From NCBI GenBank assembly GCA_021292105.1, contig CM037862.1:1248501-1312500 (forward strand): a stretch of 64,000 nucleotides of DNA, in the 5' to 3' direction. Under the pieces are notes generated by a model, which was not told the DNA's origin, did no database searches, and saw only the letters and a program-made list of their open reading frames with translations. The stretch comes from Anadara kagoshimensis (Eukaryota; Mollusca; Bivalvia; Arcoida; Arcidae). The number at the start of each line of letters is the position of its first letter. Within the stretch, counting starts at the first letter, position 1. Below are positions 25,163 through 37,396 of the stretch, one piece after another. The translations under genes were made by a program, and so were the position numbers.

Positions 25163-25520
25163 TTGAGTTGAGTTGAGTTGAGTTGAGTAATGGCGTTAAC
25201 GTCCCAGTCAAGAATATTTCACTTATATTGAGACATCCCCAGCTATAGGCAAAGTTTCAGAAATTTTGCCTGTGCATTATGTTTATGGCATTATACAGCA
25301 GGCTTCTTTATTGTGCCAAGCCTACCCTGACATAGGACCTCGTTTATTTTAACTTCCCATCAGAAAGAACCATGACTTCCATTTCGTAATGCTGAGTACT
25401 TGGCAAAAAAACAGTCACTACCCACTTTCAAGTCTTGAGTCAGACCAGGTGGGGGTTCGAACCCATGATCTCCCACTTACGGAACGAGCACTCTACCAAC
25501 TGAGCTACTGCAGTGGTATT
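25163..25520 (-). mobile_element. tRNA-derived SINE (family 1), nearly complete, inverted
   Basis: On the minus strand it begins with a tRNA-like head (CAGTAGCTCAGTTGGTAGAG, then GGGTTCGAACCCCC), continues with the shared body, and ends in a GAGTT pentamer run (seen on plus as GAGTTGAGTTGAGTTGAG). It is the longest family 1 copy in the window. Confidence 0.85.
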
Positions 25521-25836
25521 TTAGCTCAATTGAGTTGAAACTTTAGATAAACCCATCTGTTGACCATCATCCGTTGTGCATCTTTAAACCATGGTGACTG
25601 AATGGTTCTGTTGGTTCATGCAATAGAGTTAACTAACGAATTTAGTTTTCATGCAATAATTGACCACCAATCTTGAATCATTTCTCAATAGTTGGTTCTG
25701 GTCCAACAAACATTAGATTGTAAGCTATTTAGCTAACATGTTAAGCTATGGTTCTTATCCATCAAACCAGCAATGGTAACCTATTTGGTTTATAAGTTTA
25801 GCAGTGTTGTGGTCCACTGTCCTAACAATGGCTGGT

Positions 25837-27846
25837 TATTTGTCACTTCAATGTGACAAATGATTTGCACATGTTGCACTGTTGTAATCCTGAATGTTGA
25901 CACTGGCTGTTTCAATATAATATGACAAAATGATTTGCAGTGTAGTAACTCTGAATGTTGACACTGGCTTTTAGGTGTCACTATGATGTAAAAACGATTT
26001 GCAGTGTTGTAACCCTGAATGCTGACACTGGCTGGTTATATGTCACTATAATATGGGAAAATGATTTGCAGTGTTGTAACCCTAAATGTTGACACTGGCT
26101 TGTTAGGTGTCACTATAATAAGTCAAAATGATTTGCAGTGTTGTAACCCTGAATGCTGACACTGGCTTTGTCACTATAAAATGACAAAATGATTTATAGT
26201 GTTGTAATCCTGAATGCTGGCACTGGTTATGTGTCAATATATAATATGACAAAATGATTTGCAGTGTTGTAACCCTGAATGTTGACACTGGCTTGTTAGG
26301 TGTCACTTATTATATGACAAAATGATTTGCAGTGCTGTAACCCTGAATGTTGACACTGGCTTGTTATGCATCACTATAATATGACAAAATGATTTGCAGT
26401 GTTGTAATCCTGAATGTTGACACTGGTTTGTTATGTGTCACTATAATATGACAAAATGATTTGCAGTGTAGTAACCTTGAATGCTGACACTGGCTGTTTC
26501 ACTATAATATGACAAAATGATTTGCAGTGTTGTAACCCTGAATGTTGACACTGGTTTGTTATGTGTCACTATAATATGACAAAATGATTTGCAGTGTTGT
26601 AACCCTGAATGTTGACACTGGCTTGTTATGCGTCACTATAATATGACAAAATGATTTGCAGTGTTGTAATCCTGAATGTTGACACTGGTTTGTTATGTGT
26701 CACTATAATATGACAAAATGATTTGCAGTGTAGTAACCTTGAATGCTGACACTGGTTGTTTCACTATAATATGAGAAAACGATTTGCAGTGCTGTAACCC
26801 TGATGTTGACACTGGTTTGTTATGTGTCACTATAATATGACAAAATGATTTGCAGTGTAGTAACCTTGAATGCTGACACTGGCTGGTTATATGTCACTAT
26901 AATATGGGAAAATGATTTGCAGTGTAGTAACCTTGAATGCTGACACTGGCTGTTTCACTATAATATGACAAAATGATTTGCAGTGTTGTAACCCTGAATG
27001 TTGACACTGGCTTGTTAGGTGTCACTATAATATGACAAAATGATTTGAAGTGTTGTAACCCTGAATGTTGACACTGGCTTGTTAGGTGTCACTATAATAT
27101 GACAAAATGATTTGCTGTGTTGTAATCCTGAATGCTGACACTGGCTGTTTCACTATAATATGACAAAATGATTTGCAGTGTAGTAACCCTGAATGCTGAC
27201 ACTGGCTGTTTCACTATAATATGACAAAATAATTTGCAGTGTTGTAACCCTGAATGCTGACACTGGCTGTTTCACTATAATATGACAAAATGATTTGCAG
27301 TGTTGTAACCCTGAATTTTGACACTGGCTTGTTAGGTGTCACTATAATATGACAAAATGATTTGCAGTGTTGTAATCCTGAATGCTGACACTGGCTGTTT
27401 CACTATAATATGACAAAATGATTTGCAGTGTAGTAACCCTGAATGCTGACACTGGCTGTTTCACTATAATATGACAAAATAATTTGCAGTGTTGTAACCC
27501 TAAATGCTGACACTGGCTGTGTCATTATAATATGACAAAATGATTTGCAGTGTTGTAACCCTGAATGTTGACACTGGCTTGTTAGGTGTCACTATAATAT
27601 GACAAAATGATTTGCAGTGTTGTAATCCTGAATGCTGACACTGGCTGTTTCACTATAATATGACAAAATGATTTGCAGTGTAGTAACCCTGAATGCTGAC
27701 ACTGGCTGTTTCACTATAATATGACAAAATGATTTGCAGTGTTGTAACCCTGAATGTTGACACTGGCTTGTTAGGTGTCACTATAATATGACAAAATGAT
27801 TTGCACTGTTGTAATCCTGAATGTTGACACTGGCTGTGTCACTTAA
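25837..27846. repeat. Satellite-like array, 60-67 bp unit, about 30 copies
   Basis: The unit is CACTATAATATGACAAAATG plus ATTTGCAGTGTTGTAACCCT plus GAATGTTGACACTGGCT, with two linkers (GTTT or TGTTAGGTGT) that give a short and a long unit. The 27.1-27.8 kb part shows a four-unit higher-order repeat of about 250 bp. Confidence 0.93.
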
Positions 27847-28063
27847 TGTACATTTATGTAAATACGCTACCACATGATGCCCTCTTTCTGTGCTGTAAAT
27901 ATTTGAAGATAAGGTCATTGTTTTGAAAATTACCTGTGTATTTTTTTTGCCAATACACAATCAATTTATTTTGAAAATTATATTAATTTCATTGCACGTA
28001 TACTGATAATGCATTTTCTGTGCGCTTCATTTATATGTTACACCAAGTAGTGTAACTGTGTTT

Positions 28064-28180
28064 GTTAGATACCAAGCTCCGAACAGCGGCCAACATTCGT
28101 ATCTCTTTTATGACCGCTGCGTCTACCTCGCGACATACGGAGCTAGGAGGTGGGCGCTGTTTCGGAGCTTGGTTAGATAC
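28064..28180. mobile_element. 99 bp MITE with 9 bp target duplication
   Basis: Direct repeats GTTAGATAC (28064-28072 and 28172-28180) flank inverted ends CAAGCTCCGAACAGCG and CGCTGTTTCGGAGCTTG. It is GC-richer than its surroundings. An 8-9 bp duplication fits hAT- or Mutator-like transposition. Confidence 0.8.
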
Positions 28181-28388
28181 AGGCTATTTGCTACACCATT
28201 TAGTCCAACTGTGGGTGTGTCACGCACTGTCAAGGTAAGGTTTCTAATATCACGTGTATTTTTAACCAGAGAACACATGACACAGCACATGTCAGTTGTT
28301 GTCAGAGTCATATTAGCCAAATCTGCATCTGTCATTGTTGTTGACAGCTATTGCCACTCCATCAAAAAGATACAAGGTCAATGTTCAA

Positions 28389-28421
28389 ATCTCTCTCTCT
28401 CTCCCTCTCTCTCTCTCTCAT
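28389..28421. repeat. (TC)n microsatellite
   Basis: CT-rich run with one CCC interruption. Confidence 0.9.
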
Positions 28422-28677
28422 GTCTTTGCAGTTTGAGATTTATTTTTGTTTGAGGACTAGTTAATTGTTTAGGCCCTCCCAAATGATTTTTTTGTTATTG
28501 TCAAATACACACCAGTGTTAAGTCCTAATTTCTTTACATATGTCAAGACAAAAAACAAATATTTTTTTGTTTTTGCCTAATTATTATTGAAGTATTATGC
28601 ACTAGGCCTACATGCACCAGTAATCATTATTGCATATTTGATTGAAATTCAGAAAAATTGTGTTTTTACATTAACAG

Positions 28678-28743
28678 TATGTTGACCAGTTAAAAACGGA
28701 GCATTATTAATTGAAGGGAATAGAAAATAAAACAGACTTCAAC
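28678..28743 (+). promoter_or_regulatory. Probable 5' UTR segment of the PLP enzyme gene
   Basis: A good acceptor (TTTTTACATTAACAG) ends at 28677, 66 nt before the start codon. A donor-like CAAG/GTAAGG at 28234/28235 could close a non-coding first exon downstream of about 28180. This is inferred from splice motifs only. Confidence 0.35.
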
Positions 28744-31700
28744 ATGCATGAAGATAAACTTGTTAATCTAGAAGATATAAGATGTGCACAGAAAGTGATA
28801 GCAGAAAGTCTGCTCGGAGTTAACAAGACGCCATTGTTACAGAAAATGACGTCATTCTTCCCATCCATTGACCAGAGTATAGATCTGTCACTTAAACTGG
28901 AAAACATGCAAACTACAGGTAAAGTTTTCAACTGTAAGAAACCTTCCAAGTTTCAATAATTACAAATAATGAAGACAGACAGAAGATTTTGAAGAATCAT
29001 AGCACTTGAATAATGTAAATCAAATAGATTACCATCTCTGGTTTGATTGGAGTTGTTCATCTAGTCAGTCACTATGAAATCATACCATTTCTGGTTTGAT
29101 TGGAGATGTTAATCTAGTCGGTCACTATGAAATCTTACCATATCTGGATTGATTGGAGATGTTCATCAAGTCAGTCACTGTGAAATCTTAGCATCTCTGG
29201 TTTGATTGGAGATGTTCATCTAGTCGGTCACTATGGAATCTTACCATCTCTGGTTTGGTTGGAGATGTTCATCTAGTCAGTCACTGAAATCTTACCATAT
29301 CTGGTTTGATTGGAGATGTTCATCAAGTCAGTCACTGTGAAATCTTAGCATCTCTGGTTTGGTTGGAGATGTTCATCTAGTCAGTCACTGAAATCTTACC
29401 ATATCTGGTTTGATTGGAGATGTTCATCAAGTCAGTCACTGTGAAATCTTAGCATCTCTAGTTTGGTTGGAGATTTTCATCTAGTCAGTCACTGTGAAAT
29501 CTTACCAGATGTCCATCTAGTCAGTCACTATGGAATCTTACCATCTCTGGTTTGATTGGAGATGTTCATCTAGTCAGTCACTATGAAATTTTACCATCTC
29601 TGGTTTGATTGGAGATGTTCATCAAGTCAGTCACTGTGAAATCTTAGCATCTCTGGTTTGGTTGGAGATTTTCATCTAGTCAGTCACTGAAATCTTACCA
29701 TATCTGGTTTGATTAAAGACGTTCATTAGTCAATGAAATCTTATTATATTCTGAATATGATTATGATATAAGGAACAGGTATAGAATAAATAAAATAACA
29801 CTTGTACCTGGTTTCTACAATATGTTTGCTCTAGTTATTGACATTGTCATTTGGTACCTCAACAGCCTAGAAGTTTAGATCATGTGCTTACAGATCATGG
29901 TTCCTCTCACTTGGTAGGTTTGAATCCTACTTGGAACAAATTTTAGAGTGAGAAAGTTAGTCAGTTCATTTCCTGAAGGTCATTGGGTTTGTTTTATACT
30001 TCAGTTTCCTCCATCATTTAAGAATTGACAACTGACTGCTTTAATTTATGTGAAAGAATCTTGATTTCTGACTGGCGCATAAAACACCAGTACAGTCAAA
30101 CCTATATAAATGCCACCCAAGGGAACCAGTAAAAGTGGCCTTTATAGGCAGGTGTCTTTTATATACAGGTTTAAATAATATGAATAAAGAACAATTGGGT
30201 TAGAATTCTAATTGCCTTTATAAGAAGATGGTCCTTATATAGGGGTGGCCTTTAAGGCAGGTTGGACTGTATTCCATTCAACTCTGTTTTTATTTAGGCA
30301 ATTTATTTGTAATTTAATTAGAACAATGAACCCCAGACACTGGTATAAATCAATATGCTGTTTATTTTTAGGATCTTTTAAGCTACGAGGAGTTGCCAAC
30401 CAAATGGCACATTTACCTGAAGATGTTAGGAGTGGTGATAAGTTAGCCATTACGATGTCAGCTGGGAATTATGGGAAGGCGTTCGCGTATGCTTTAAATA
30501 AACTAGATTTATCTGGTATATGTATAATGCCATTAACAGCACCATCTAGTAGAGTTAAATTAATAAAGGTATGTATTTAGCTAACCTGAATAAAAATGCA
30601 ATTTGAGTTTTGTTGTATAAAATGGTTACCATGGTTATATGTGTCTTGGCATGTGTTAAAGCATGCTTAACATTTTAAGTTTCACTAAACAAAAGAGCTA
30701 TCATCCTACTCCTGGTGTCTGTGTTGACATCAGACCTAATATTAAGTTTATGGGGCAATCTCTATGAAATAAGAATCCATAAAGGTTAGCTATCTAGTGG
30801 CTTTTAATGCCTTCAGGTAAGTAAATGGACTAATGCAATTCAAGTTTTTAAAGACATGCAATGCATTAACTAACAATGATCAAGATATTAGGAGTCAATG
30901 ATGTTCAAAATATAAATATAAATTCTTTTGGACAAATTAGTACATTGAAATTGTTAGTACTATCAATATACATTAGTTTGTTTAAATTTCCTAATACTGA
31001 ATTAATATTGTAAAAACAATTGTATTGTAGACTTCATTTTAAAAGGTATATGTGTACCCTTGTATTGGAGTCCACCAAGTTGATGCCACATAACATTTGC
31101 TTAGCTTCTTTATTTCAATTTGTCAATTAATATTGAATCACATACATTGATGTTTTCTCGTAGAAATCTTACAGGAAGGAGAAAAATGCAGGGTCAGACT
31201 AGGGGCCGATCCCAGGGACTCTTGCTCTATAGGCGAGTACTCTGCCAACTTAGCTACCCAGACCCCTACATTCTCCCATTGTCCTTTTTTTTGCATGTCC
31301 TTGATCATGGTCCAAGTGGGAAATCTCACCCAAATTCCCTTGGATGAGCATTGCCAGTCCATTACTTTGGAGGGCTACATTAGCCACGTAAATGTAAAAG
31401 GAAGGAGAAAATGCATTGTCTTACTAGGAATTGAATCCAGGACTTTTAGCACTACAGAAATTATTCTACGATTTATGAATATAACACAATATGGTATTTT
31501 CATTTGTATGTTGGTGAACTCCATTGACTGATGGTAAAACTGTAAATTATTAATTATCTTTTTTTGTATGTTTAAAATTATATACAGTGCTGCTAGCTGT
31601 GCAAGTGATTTTTTGTAATATTTTACCTTTGTAATTGTCACTTTTGCTATGAAATAATCATTTGATTTTGGTTAAAATTATTTAAGGTTATGATGCATAT

Positions 31701-34700
31701 ATTTCAGTATGCAGTATTCAGTGATGCAGTTTTATGAATTGCTTGTATAATTATGTCACCAACCAAACTATATATATAACACATGTTTGTTTAAATTACA
31801 GGAATATGGGATAAAGGTTGAGCAGACGGCAACAGCAGATATCCAGAAAACTGTAGATAAATATGTTAAGGAAAATGGCTGCAATTTTCTTCATTCTTTT
31901 GATGATTTATCCCTAATGGCTGGTTATGGAAGGTACTAAAAGACTTCATTTGCTTGTTTTTATTGTTTCTAATATAGTGTTGCCATAGAAACCAGGACCA
32001 TGGTGACCTGCACATTCTTAGTAACCATAGCTACTAAAGCTTTTTCGACCTGCACATACTAGTAACCATAGCAACTGAGGTCAAAGAAATATGTATCCTG
32101 ATATGTGGATGAAGAAAAGTGTGATTTTCTTTGAATTTAGTTTTACAACATGTATGAGCAGACGTCTTACACTAGACGTAACTATGGTAACGAGCATGCT
32201 GTTGCGCTGTATGTTTGCTTACAGGGCCTAAAATCTAATATTGACTAAAATACAAAAAATACAGAATTTATAATTGATTTATCTTTTATCAGTTAGTAAT
32301 TGGCTAACATTTTGTTTGTAATTACTTAACATTATGTTTAATGCTGTCTTTGTTTGGCTTGAAATAATACAGAAGTCCACAGTTAATAATTATTAAAGAT
32401 TACTAATAATTATATGTACCGGTACGTAGTTTTTAAAAGTATTATCTGGTCTTGTATAATTATATTTTGTATGTGTCTAACATTTGGTTTTAAGCCCTAC
32501 TAATTCTTGCTTATTTATATACAGTGCAACAATACAGTAAACATTGTATTTTAAATTTAATAAAAAACAAATCCTAGTAAATGATAGTTTGATTGACACC
32601 ATGGTGTTGACCTTTGACTTCAGAGTTACTATGGTAACAACTGTAAAATTGAGATGTACTTGAGTTCGGAGATAGAGCGAGCTATACACAAGTATGAGAT
32701 ACAGGAAGAGAATTACTTCTGTCACTCATATGATGATAAGGAGCTCATATCTGGATGTGGTAGGTAGGTATACCTCAGAAATACAAATCACTACCAGGTA
32801 ATACTTGTAACCTCAGCAACATCCCTCCATACAACTACTTGTAACCTCAGCAACATCCCCCCATACAACTCATTTTAACCTTTAGCTTTCCCAGCGTCAT
32901 ACCAGCCATTTTCATTTTTCCTCCATGCTTCATTTCCATGTTTCCATTGATCTTTCCACTTTTCTTTTTCTTTTACAATTTCTATTTTGGATATAATTTT
33001 GTGACATTGGTTGAAGGTTTAGTAAAAGACCTACCTATGTTTAATTTCCTGATATTTCTGATAAAGTTGTTTCCTATAGTCTTCATTAAATCTGGTCATT
33101 TGATTTTAATAATGTTTTCAATGAATTCTGTTGTTATTCTTACTGTCAGTCAATACTATATTCATGTTATGATATTGTTTGTGAGAGGTACACATTTATA
33201 TGATTGTCTGATATGCTGTTTATCAGTTAACCACATTATGCCCCCTAAGGTTTGTGCAGAATAGTTATTTCCATTGGATATGGAATTGCATCGGTTGATA
33301 TTTTGCAGTAAAATATATGTTTTTTTTTAATTTGCAACCTGAAATTCTATACAAACGTTAAAGTGTATTAATTACGTGGTACACTTGTGAGCCTCCCCCC
33401 CCCCATTTTAGCTTTTCTATACAAATACCAGAATATTTTATTTCATTTGGCAATGCAACTTGTGTGAGCTAGCATCATGCAGCCACAACAACAGCTAGTG
33501 TTAAAGTTTATGTATACTGAACAAAAAAGTTAGGGACCAAAGTTAAATGTTAAATAGAAATCCGAAAAATGAAAAATATTACAATCATTTTGAATTTTGT
33601 TTTTGTTCTCGATGTAAATTTTTAGCTCACCTGACCAAAGGTCATGTGAGCTTATGGCATAGCGCAGCGTGTGTATGTGCGTGTGTGCGTGTGTGCGTCG
33701 TTAACACCTATTTTCGACTTCTCCTCTGAAACTACTGGACAGTTTTTAATGAAACTTTGTCAGAAGTATATATGGGCCGGTGCAATTCAGATTTGTTCGT
33801 GGCGTTGCCATGGCTACCATAACTAGGTCAAGGTGACCTAGGGGTGCAAAAATCTTAAAAAATCTTCTTCTCCGAAAGTACTGATTGGAGAAAAAATCTG
33901 ATGTGATATTTGGCTTATCTAGGGTCTTAAGCCTATAGTTTGTTCATTTTTTGAAATTCTGATAAAAAATAGGTTACGCGTTTTTGCGTTTAATTTTGAA
34001 AAAATCGTAAAATAGCTTCAAATTGTTATAACTTGACTATTTGACCAGATAATGACATAGGGTTTTCAGTTTTGACATCTTCTTGTTAGTATCTTCAAAA
34101 TGAGGTCAAGGTCAATTGTGAAGGTCGTGACCTATTTTTTTTTACCTCATTATAATTATTATCTCGAAAACTATAAACTTTTTGTATAGGCATGTATATA
34201 AGAATCTTGTAGGTATTGATACAACGATCATTTTGATGTATAGAAAAAGGTCATGTGTTCAAAGGTCAAGGTCAGAGATGCGAAACAATACCCAAATGGT
34301 TAATTATCTCGAAAACTATAAACATTTTGTATAGGCATGTATATTAGAATGTTGTAGGTATTGATACAACGATCATTTTGATGTATAGAAAAAGGTCATG
34401 GGTTGAAAGGTCAAGGTCACAGATGCGAAACAATACCCAAATGGTTAATTATCTCGAAAACTATAAACTTTTTGTATAGGTATGTATATTACAATGTTGT
34501 AGGTATTGATACAACGATCATTTTGTTGTATAGAAAAAGGTCATGGGTTCAAAGGTCAAGGTCACAGATGCGAAACAATACCAAAATGGTTAATTATCTC
34601 CAAAACTATAAACATTTTGTATAGGCATGTATATTAGAATGTTGTAGGTATTGATACAACGATCATTTTGATGTATAGAAAAAGGTCATGGGTTCAAAGG

Positions 34701-37358
34701 TCAAGGTCACAGATGTGAAACAATACCCAAATGGTTAATTATCTTGAAAACTATAAACTTTTTGTATAGGCATGTATATTAGAATGTTGTAGGTATTGAT
34801 ACAACGATCATTTTGATGTATAGAAAAAGGTCATGGGTTCAAAGATCAAGGTCACAGATGCGAAACAATACCCAAATGGTTAATTATCTCGAAAACTATA
34901 AACATTTTGTGTAGGCATGTATATTAGAATGTTGTAGGTATTGATACAACGATCATTTTGATGTATAGAAAAAGGTCATGGGTTGAAAGGTCAAGGTCAC
35001 AGATGCAAAACAATACAGAAATGGTTAATTATCTCGAAAACTATAAACATTTTGTATAGGCATGTATATTAGAATGTTGTAGGTATTGATACAACGATCA
35101 TTTTGATGTATAGAAAAAGGTCATGGGTTCAAAGGTCAAGGTCACAGATGCGAAACAATACCGAAATGGTTAATTATCTCGAAAACTATCAACATTTTGT
35201 ATAGGCATGTATATTAGAATGTTGTAGGTATTGATACAACGATCATTTTGATGTATAGAAAAAGGTCATGTGTTCAAAGGTCAAGGTCACAGATGGGAAA
35301 CAATACCGAAATGGTTAATTATCTCGAAAACTAGAAACATTTAGTATAGGCATGTATATTAGAATGTTGTAGGTATTGATACAACGATCATTTTGATGTA
35401 TAGAAAAAGGTCATGGGTTCAAAGGTCAAGGTCACAGATGTGAAACAATACCCAAATGGTTAATTATCTCGAAAACTATAAACATTTTTTTATAGGCATG
35501 TATATTAGAATGTTGTAGGTATTGATACAACGGTCATTTTGATGTATAGAAAAAGGTCATGGGTTCAAAGGTCAAGGTCACAGATGCGAAACAATACCGA
35601 AATGGTTAATTATCTCGAAAACTATCAACATTTTGTATAGGCAAGTATATTAGAATCTTGTAGGTATCGATACAATGATCATTTTGATGTATAGAAAAAG
35701 GTCATAGGTTCAAAGGTCAAGGTCACGGATGTGAAACAATACTGAAATGGTTAATTATCTTGAAAACTATTAACTTTTTGTATAGGCATGTATACTAGAA
35801 TGTTGTAGGTAATGATACAACGGTTATCATGATGTAAAGAAAAAAGTCATTGGGGTTTAGTATTTATGTTTTCTTTAAATCTATCAGCTAGCCATTAGTT
35901 ATCAGGTGAGCGTATCAGGCCCATGGGCCTCTTGTTATGTATTGTAATGAAGTAGATTATTGTGCATTAAATCATATCTCATTAATGAAATTATGAGAAA
36001 TGTGAAGATGAAATGATATGAGTTACATGTCATCCTTAACTTTTTTTGTTGAGTATACATGTGTCAGAGTTTATTGTTGACAGCCCTTAGTTCCCTTTTC
36101 ATTTGAATTAAAATAACAGTGTCACCAATTTTTTTTAAAATTTGTCTACAGATAATGGATAAGTATTTCACAAAAGTCATGACCATAAACTTGCACCAGA
36201 ACTTGCTTTAAGCTATTTAGTTATTTGAGTTACAATTTATATTAACATTTTAATATTTTTAATATTTTTCAGCATAGCATTAGAGATATTGGAATCAGGA
36301 GTTAAACCAGATGTAGTGTTAGTTTGTTGTGGGGGAGGAGGTTTAGTGTCTGGAATAGCTGCTGGATTAAAGTTATCTGGGCTTCAGGATTGTAGAATTT
36401 ATGCTGTTGAACCAGAGGGAGGTAAATAATTGTAATGATGTTATTAAGGGTGGGGGATGGGGGTGGGGTGGAGATGACTAGTTTCTGAATTTGTGTTGTG
36501 TGATAGATAACAAATAAAATCATATTTGCTTGTTGTCAAAAATAATTAACAACTGTTTCAAAATAAAATTTCAACTTTTGATGAAAGGGTTAAGCATTAA
36601 ACATGTTAAATTGGCTGGGGTGGGTGGAGATAGAGGTTAGCAGTTGAATTAATTTACATGCAAAAGAAATTATTTTTGTGCCTAACAAACTTGGACCATA
36701 AACAAGGTATCAGAATAACTTGGAGATGTTATAATTAGGATTTACTGTATTTTTGAGTTAAAATGGGGCAATATCAAAATAAAAGGAAATATTTTTATAA
36801 GGTAATTACTCTACCAACAATGCTTTATACGGTAATTACTCTACCAACAATGCTTTATACGGGTTACTTTTTGTTTTATTTACAGCTCCGTGTATGTATG
36901 AAAGTTTTAAGAAAGGTGAACCTGTAAGTTTACCAACAATCAAAACTATTGCTGCAGGGTTGGCACCACCATATGCTGGTAAGCCAATGTTTATATCATA
37001 AAATATTGTATAGATTTATTGCCTCTGGATGTTAAAAAAATAGATACACCAGTGGTTTCTTGATGAATTTATACACATTTTGCATGTTATATACATTGTA
37101 TATTTTGTGTAATGTTTAGTTTTGAAATTTAGAACACAATCAATTTTACACAGTTGCTCAATCCTGGCCAATTTTCAGAATTCTGTTCTCCAGCATTAGA
37201 AATATTGTAGCTTCAAAAAACTACTTTTAATCATAGTAATACTAACATTACTTAATTTGTCAGTTTTTAATGCTTTGGTATTTTGGTTTGGACAAGGACT
37301 GGCATGTTTGAGATTGACACACACACCACACACACCACACCCACACCCACACCCCACA

Positions 37359-37396
<38 letters not shown>

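Noticed and set aside
25837-27846. CRISPR-like array
   Set aside because: Units are contiguous with no distinct spacers, and the setting is a eukaryotic genome.
28058-28453. 131-codon frame upstream of the PLP enzyme
   Set aside because: It runs through a 99 bp MITE and a CT microsatellite, and has no recognisable domain.
32938-33264. 108-codon hydrophobic frame in an intron
   Set aside because: It is a T-rich stretch giving Phe/Ile/Leu runs by composition. It lies in the PLP enzyme intron and has no splice support.
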